Positions 6,329 through 8,463 of a stretch of 8,463 bases of DNA are shown one piece after another (the stretch's first letter is position 1; each line of letters starts with the position of its first letter). This DNA comes from an uncultured Eubacteriales bacterium (GTDB lineage: Bacteria > Bacillota > Clostridia > Oscillospirales > Acutalibacteraceae): the NCBI GenBank assembly GCA_900320235.1, contig ONRO01000229.1, forward strand, positions 1 to 8,463. Direction: 5' to 3'. The notes below the pieces were generated by a model. That model ran no database searches, was not told where the DNA came from, and saw nothing but the letters and a program-made list of their open reading frames with translations. A program made the translations under genes and the position numbers.

Positions 6329-7858
6329 TCAGAATTTGAGTTCGTACCAGAGAATGAAAGCATAAACTGCATAAATACGGCTCCAGAGGAATTCCTCGCC
6401 TTCAAGATAGCGTGTCCAGAGTGATCTGAGTTCGTCCTGAACAAAGAATTTCTGTGATGCCTCACCGAACAGCTTCTCTGAGATTGCTTGATTGAATTCT
6501 CCGCTTGCAAGCCATTTGCGCACAGGTACTGCAAAACCTACTTTTTTACGGAAAGCAACTTCATCAGGAAGCTTACTGCTTGCTGCCTTGCGGAAAACAA
6601 ATTTGTTCTGATCTTCCATGAACTTGTATTCTGCAGGTATCTTTCTTGCAGCATTGAAAAGGCGAAGATCGCTGAACGGTGTATGAAGCTCGATACCGCA
6701 GGCGGTGCTTGTGCGGTCTGTGTTGAGATAAATATCGCCCTCAAGCCAGAGTGATATATCAATAGTCAGCTTCTGTGAAAGCTCGTCCTGTCCCTGAACT
6801 TCATTCCAGAGGGAGGAAACAGGGTCAGCAGCTTTTACATTATCGTCAAAGTCAAGCATCAGGCTGCGGACAACTTCCTCGGACATAATATGTGAGCAGG
6901 TAAGATATGTCCAGCCTTCTTTAAGCGGATTTTTGTGTGAATTATAGCCGCCGAAGAATTCGTCTATACCTTCGCCTGAATATACAACATCTGCATGTTC
7001 CTTTACAGCCTTACAGCCGATGGAAAATGCAACTGCGGAAGCATCTCCGAGAGGCTGTCCCATTTTATCAATAACTGTTGGAATACGCTCGAAATATTCC
7101 TTCGGGCTGATCATCTTTACACGGAAATCCTTACCGAGTACCTCAGCAGTATGTCTTGCAAGAGCAGATTCATCAAAGCCGGATTCTTCATAGCCAACTG
7201 TATTTGCACAGGCTGCATCGCTTGCAGCAAAAAGATAAGAGGAATCAACTCCGCCGGAAAGGAAGGATTCTTTATATGGAACCTCAGTATCCTCGCGTTC
7301 TTCCGAAAGAATCTCATCAACAGTCTTTTCGATTTCCTTTGCCCATTCGTCAACAGTCTTTGTGCTATCCGGTTCGAAAACAGGTTTCCAGTAGCGTGTA
7401 AGGTTTACATTTTTGCCGTCCCATTCTGCATAGTGACCCGGCATAAGCTTGAACACACCCTCATAGAAAGTTTCCTGTCCGATAGGATATCCATAGAAAA
7501 GATACTGCTGAAGCATAGACTTATTAAGACGTTTTTCAAAGCGGCTATCAGATACGATTTCATTTATATCGCCTGAGCATATGAATTCACCTTCAACAAC
7601 TGCATAGAACATCTGTTTCTGACCGACCTGATCTCTGACGCAGAAAAGTTTATGAAGCTTTTCGTCCCATATTGCGAATGCGAACATTCCGTAGAGATGT
7701 TCCATCATTGTGAGCTGCCATTTTGCATAGGCTTTTTCAAGTATTTCAGTTTCACGCTCAGTTCTTGAAAGTGAAGGATCAATTTCAAGTTCCTCACACA
7801 GTTTTTTGTAATTGCGGATATAGCCGCTGTAATAACGTATCTGGACATTTTCACTCAT
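6329..7858 (-). CDS. Asparagine synthetase (AsnB)-like protein with degenerate glutaminase domain
   Basis: The 509-residue protein begins at 7858, fixed by GGAGGT at 7872-7867 with 8-nt spacing; an upstream in-frame ATG at 7954 lies before the promoter and is rejected. The C-terminal synthetase domain is complete: ATP pyrophosphatase loop SGGVDSS (201-207), YSGEGIDEFFGGY (293-305), TDRTSTACGIELHTPFSD (380-397), Lys419 in the DQNKFVFRKA segment, and RKKVGFAVPVRKWL (437-450). This domain activates aspartate or a similar carboxylate as an AMP ester and attaches nitrogen. The N-terminal glutaminase domain is cut short: the family's first 65-70 residues, including catalytic Cys1 and Arg49, are missing, and the NGEIYN motif reads YSGYIRN, although GMFAFAIWDEK (57-67) and RDQVGQKQMFYA remain. 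It therefore cannot hydrolyse glutamine as normal AsnB does. It may use free ammonia, or another nucleophile as in beta-lactam synthetase-type relatives. It is a single-gene unit between its own promoter and terminator. Confidence 0.9.
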   Translation of the reverse strand: MSENVQIRYYSGYIRNYKKLCEELEIDPSLSRTERETEILEKAYAKWQLTMMEHLYGMFAFAIWDEKLHKLFCVRDQVGQKQMFYAVVEGEFICSGDINEIVSDSRFEKRLNKSMLQQYLFYGYPIGQETFYEGVFKLMPGHYAEWDGKNVNLTRYWKPVFEPDSTKTVDEWAKEIEKTVDEILSEEREDTEVPYKESFLSGGVDSSYLFAASDAACANTVGYEESGFDESALARHTAEVLGKDFRVKMISPKEYFERIPTVIDKMGQPLGDASAVAFSIGCKAVKEHADVVYSGEGIDEFFGGYNSHKNPLKEGWTYLTCSHIMSEEVVRSLMLDFDDNVKAADPVSSLWNEVQGQDELSQKLTIDISLWLEGDIYLNTDRTSTACGIELHTPFSDLRLFNAARKIPAEYKFMEDQNKFVFRKAASSKLPDEVAFRKKVGFAVPVRKWLASGEFNQAISEKLFGEASQKFFVQDELRSLWTRYLEGEEFLWSRIYAVYAFILWYELKF

Positions 7859-7925
7859 AGTGAGATACCTCCGTTTTGAATTTATTATAAACACCTGATC
7901 TGACAATTTTTTATCAGCTGTAAAA

Positions 7926-7954
7926 ATTATAACATTTTGTCGGAATGGAGTCAA
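7926..7954 (-). promoter_or_regulatory. Strong promoter of the asparagine-synthetase-like gene
   Basis: On the minus strand TTGACT (7954-7949) and TATAAT (7931-7926) are 17 bp apart, and TGT precedes the -10 directly, making it an extended -10. A stretch of seven T and seven A (7955-7968) lies just upstream of the -35, in the position of an UP element. The start site would fall near 7919, giving a 60-nt leader with a GGAGGT ribosome binding site. This is the best promoter in the window and suggests high, constitutive expression. Confidence 0.85.
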
Positions 7955-8042
7955 TTTTTTTAAAAAAATATTTCTAATCCGGTTATGTATGAAATTATTT
8001 CCGGAGTTTTAATTATTTTCATACAGCGGCAAATTATAAAAG

Positions 8043-8231
8043 TTTCGCCAGCCTTTACAAAGGCTGCTGGGGGTCCATGTGGGTGCGGGTGTTCAGTGAA
8101 CACCGCTGCGAAGCAGCACCGACCGAGCCGGCAGGCGAGACCCAGCGCCCCCGGTCGCCGACCGTAGTCGCCCGAAGGAAGTGCCCTTGGAGTACGGCGA
8201 AATCCCCTGACTGCAATCCCTCGGCAAGGGG
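8043..8231. repeat. GC-rich intergenic element with tandem hairpins
   Basis: This non-coding stretch is much richer in G+C than its surroundings and contains several hairpins in a row: CAGCCTT (8049-8055)/AAGGCTG (8060-8066) with loop TACA; GGTGTTC (8088-8094)/GAACACC (8098-8104) with loop AGT; directly abutting, GCTGC (8105-8109)/GCAGC (8113-8117) with loop GAA; CGGTC (8152-8156)/GACCG (8160-8164); and CCCCT (8204-8208)/AGGGG (8227-8231). TTTCGCC at 8043-8049 is complementary to GGCGAAA at 8196-8202, which could close the whole element. The opening motif (GTTTCGCCAGCCTT...) is like GC-rich repeat modules that I recall between genes in Oscillospiraceae. Only one copy is visible here. The strand that is transcribed, if any, is unknown. 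Confidence 0.5.
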
Positions 8232-8285
8232 TGAATTAAAGAGGCAGGCGGCTGATTTTCAAATTAATTATCATCGGTCGGTTTC

Positions 8286-8442
8286 GTGTAAGCTAGTGCG
8301 GAGTTATCACGCTTAATAGCTTTGGAAGTTTGCAAGCCTGAGAAAAATGGGTCAGGAGTCAGAGTTGACAGGGGAAATTAGCTTTGTGTGAGCGTGGGCG
8401 GCTTGGTTACGCTGCTCAGGCTGCCTACGCTGGGTTTTGGGA
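8286..8442 (+). ncRNA. Candidate structured RNA directly upstream of a new reading frame
   Basis: Several pairings can be seen: AAGCTA (8290-8295) with TAGCTT (8317-8322); GTCA (8358-8361) with TGAC (8366-8369); a 9-bp stem AGCGTGGGC (8391-8399) with GCCTACGCT (8423-8431), one G-T pair; and AGCCTGAG (8335-8342) with CTCAGGCT (8415-8422), perfect over 8 bp. The last two interlock, because CTCAGGCT lies inside the loop of the 9-bp stem, so together they form a pseudoknot. The structure ends 11 nt before an ATG whose frame runs out of the window. RNAs immediately upstream of an ORF with pseudoknots occur in IscB/IsrB elements (omega-RNA, formerly HEARO), and base-paired flanks upstream of an ORF also occur in retrons. 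I cannot assign a family. The strand is inferred from the ORF; both ends are approximate. Confidence 0.35.
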
Positions 8443-8463
8443 ATGAAAAAAGAGCAAAGCATA
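8443..8463 (+). CDS. Possible start of an unknown protein, running off the window
   Basis: ATG at 8443 opens a frame of seven codons (MKKEQSI) that is still open at the last base. The basic, lysine-rich beginning is compatible with a real N terminus, but the ribosome binding site is poor: GGG at 8432-8434 is the only candidate at good distance. It is listed because the structured segment upstream ends at its door and because it is the only candidate gene in the last 500 bp. Nothing about its function can be read from seven residues. Confidence 0.3.

Noticed and set aside
6995..7576. Long plus-strand frame of 193 codons opposite the asparagine-synthetase-like gene
   Set aside because: It is antisense to a clearly conserved coding sequence; its length follows from the codon pattern of the real gene.
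7859..7954. Upstream in-frame extension of the asparagine-synthetase-like gene starting at 7954
   Set aside because: It would begin within the promoter's -35, has no ribosome binding site, and adds residues that do not resemble the missing glutaminase N terminus.
7985..8316. Two plus-strand open frames in the GC-rich end region (7985-8167 and 8077-8316)
   Set aside because: They run through the hairpin array, have no proper ribosome binding sites, and their translations are low-complexity (Pro, Arg, Gly, Cys rich) with no recognisable fold.
8080..8463. Group II intron 5' end, suggested by GTGCG at 8084-8088 and much secondary structure
   Set aside because: I could not find the conserved domain V or the usual intron subdomain motifs, and the reverse transcriptase, if any, is outside the window. 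GTGCG alone is too short to count.
1..8463. tRNA, rRNA genes or a CRISPR array
   Set aside because: No tRNA-like T-loop plus acceptor pairing, no rRNA sequence and no regularly spaced direct repeats were seen.

Overview
This window looks like chromosomal DNA from a Gram-positive, probably gut- or rumen-associated anaerobe of the Oscillospiraceae, close to Ruminococcus. This rests on the gene order scpA-scpB-DUF2953 (ytfI)-ytfJ-dac-rluB, typical of Clostridia, on strong GGAGG-type ribosome binding sites, on two TTG starts and one GTG start, and on AT-rich spacers with housekeeping-type promoters. The taxonomic call is inference from content, not from a marker gene.

Left block (1-4220, all + strand). 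The 3' end of scpA and a complete scpB encode the two non-SMC subunits of the chromosome-condensing SMC-ScpAB complex. scpB overlaps a membrane-anchored DUF2953 gene by 4 bp. ytfJ (GerW family, sporulation-associated) follows after a spacer with an extended -10 motif. Next come a secreted D-Ala-D-Ala carboxypeptidase of peptidase family S11 and a 23S rRNA pseudouridine synthase of the RluB family. The block joins chromosome segregation, spore and cell-wall functions, and ribosome modification. The spore maturation genes spmA and spmB, which lie between dac and rluB in some spore formers, are absent here.

Middle block (4221-6323, + strand). A well-formed promoter (TTGAAA-N17-TATAAT) drives an approximately 125-nt leader with a two-tier hairpin, then a 79-residue protein that I do not recognise. 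A strong intrinsic terminator separates it from a MATE-family efflux transporter, which has no obvious promoter of its own. A GC-rich terminator hairpin lies between the transporter and the converging gene to its right.

Right block (6329-7954, - strand). An asparagine-synthetase-like protein has a very good promoter (TTGACT-N17-TATAAT with extended -10) and an intact ATP-binding synthetase domain. Its N-terminal glutaminase domain is truncated and lacks the catalytic cysteine and the glutamine-binding residues, so it should not use glutamine as a nitrogen donor in the normal way.

Right edge (about 7955-8463). No complete gene is found here. There is an AT-rich promoter-proximal patch, then a GC-rich stretch with several tandem hairpins (about 8043-8231), then a segment (about 8286-8431) with long-range complementarity that could form a pseudoknot, ending just 11 nt before an ATG at 8443 whose frame runs off the window. 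Structured RNA abutting a new reading frame suggests a mobile element with its own RNA (omega-RNA/IscB-like, retron or similar). That identity is a guess that the sequence beyond 8463 would settle.
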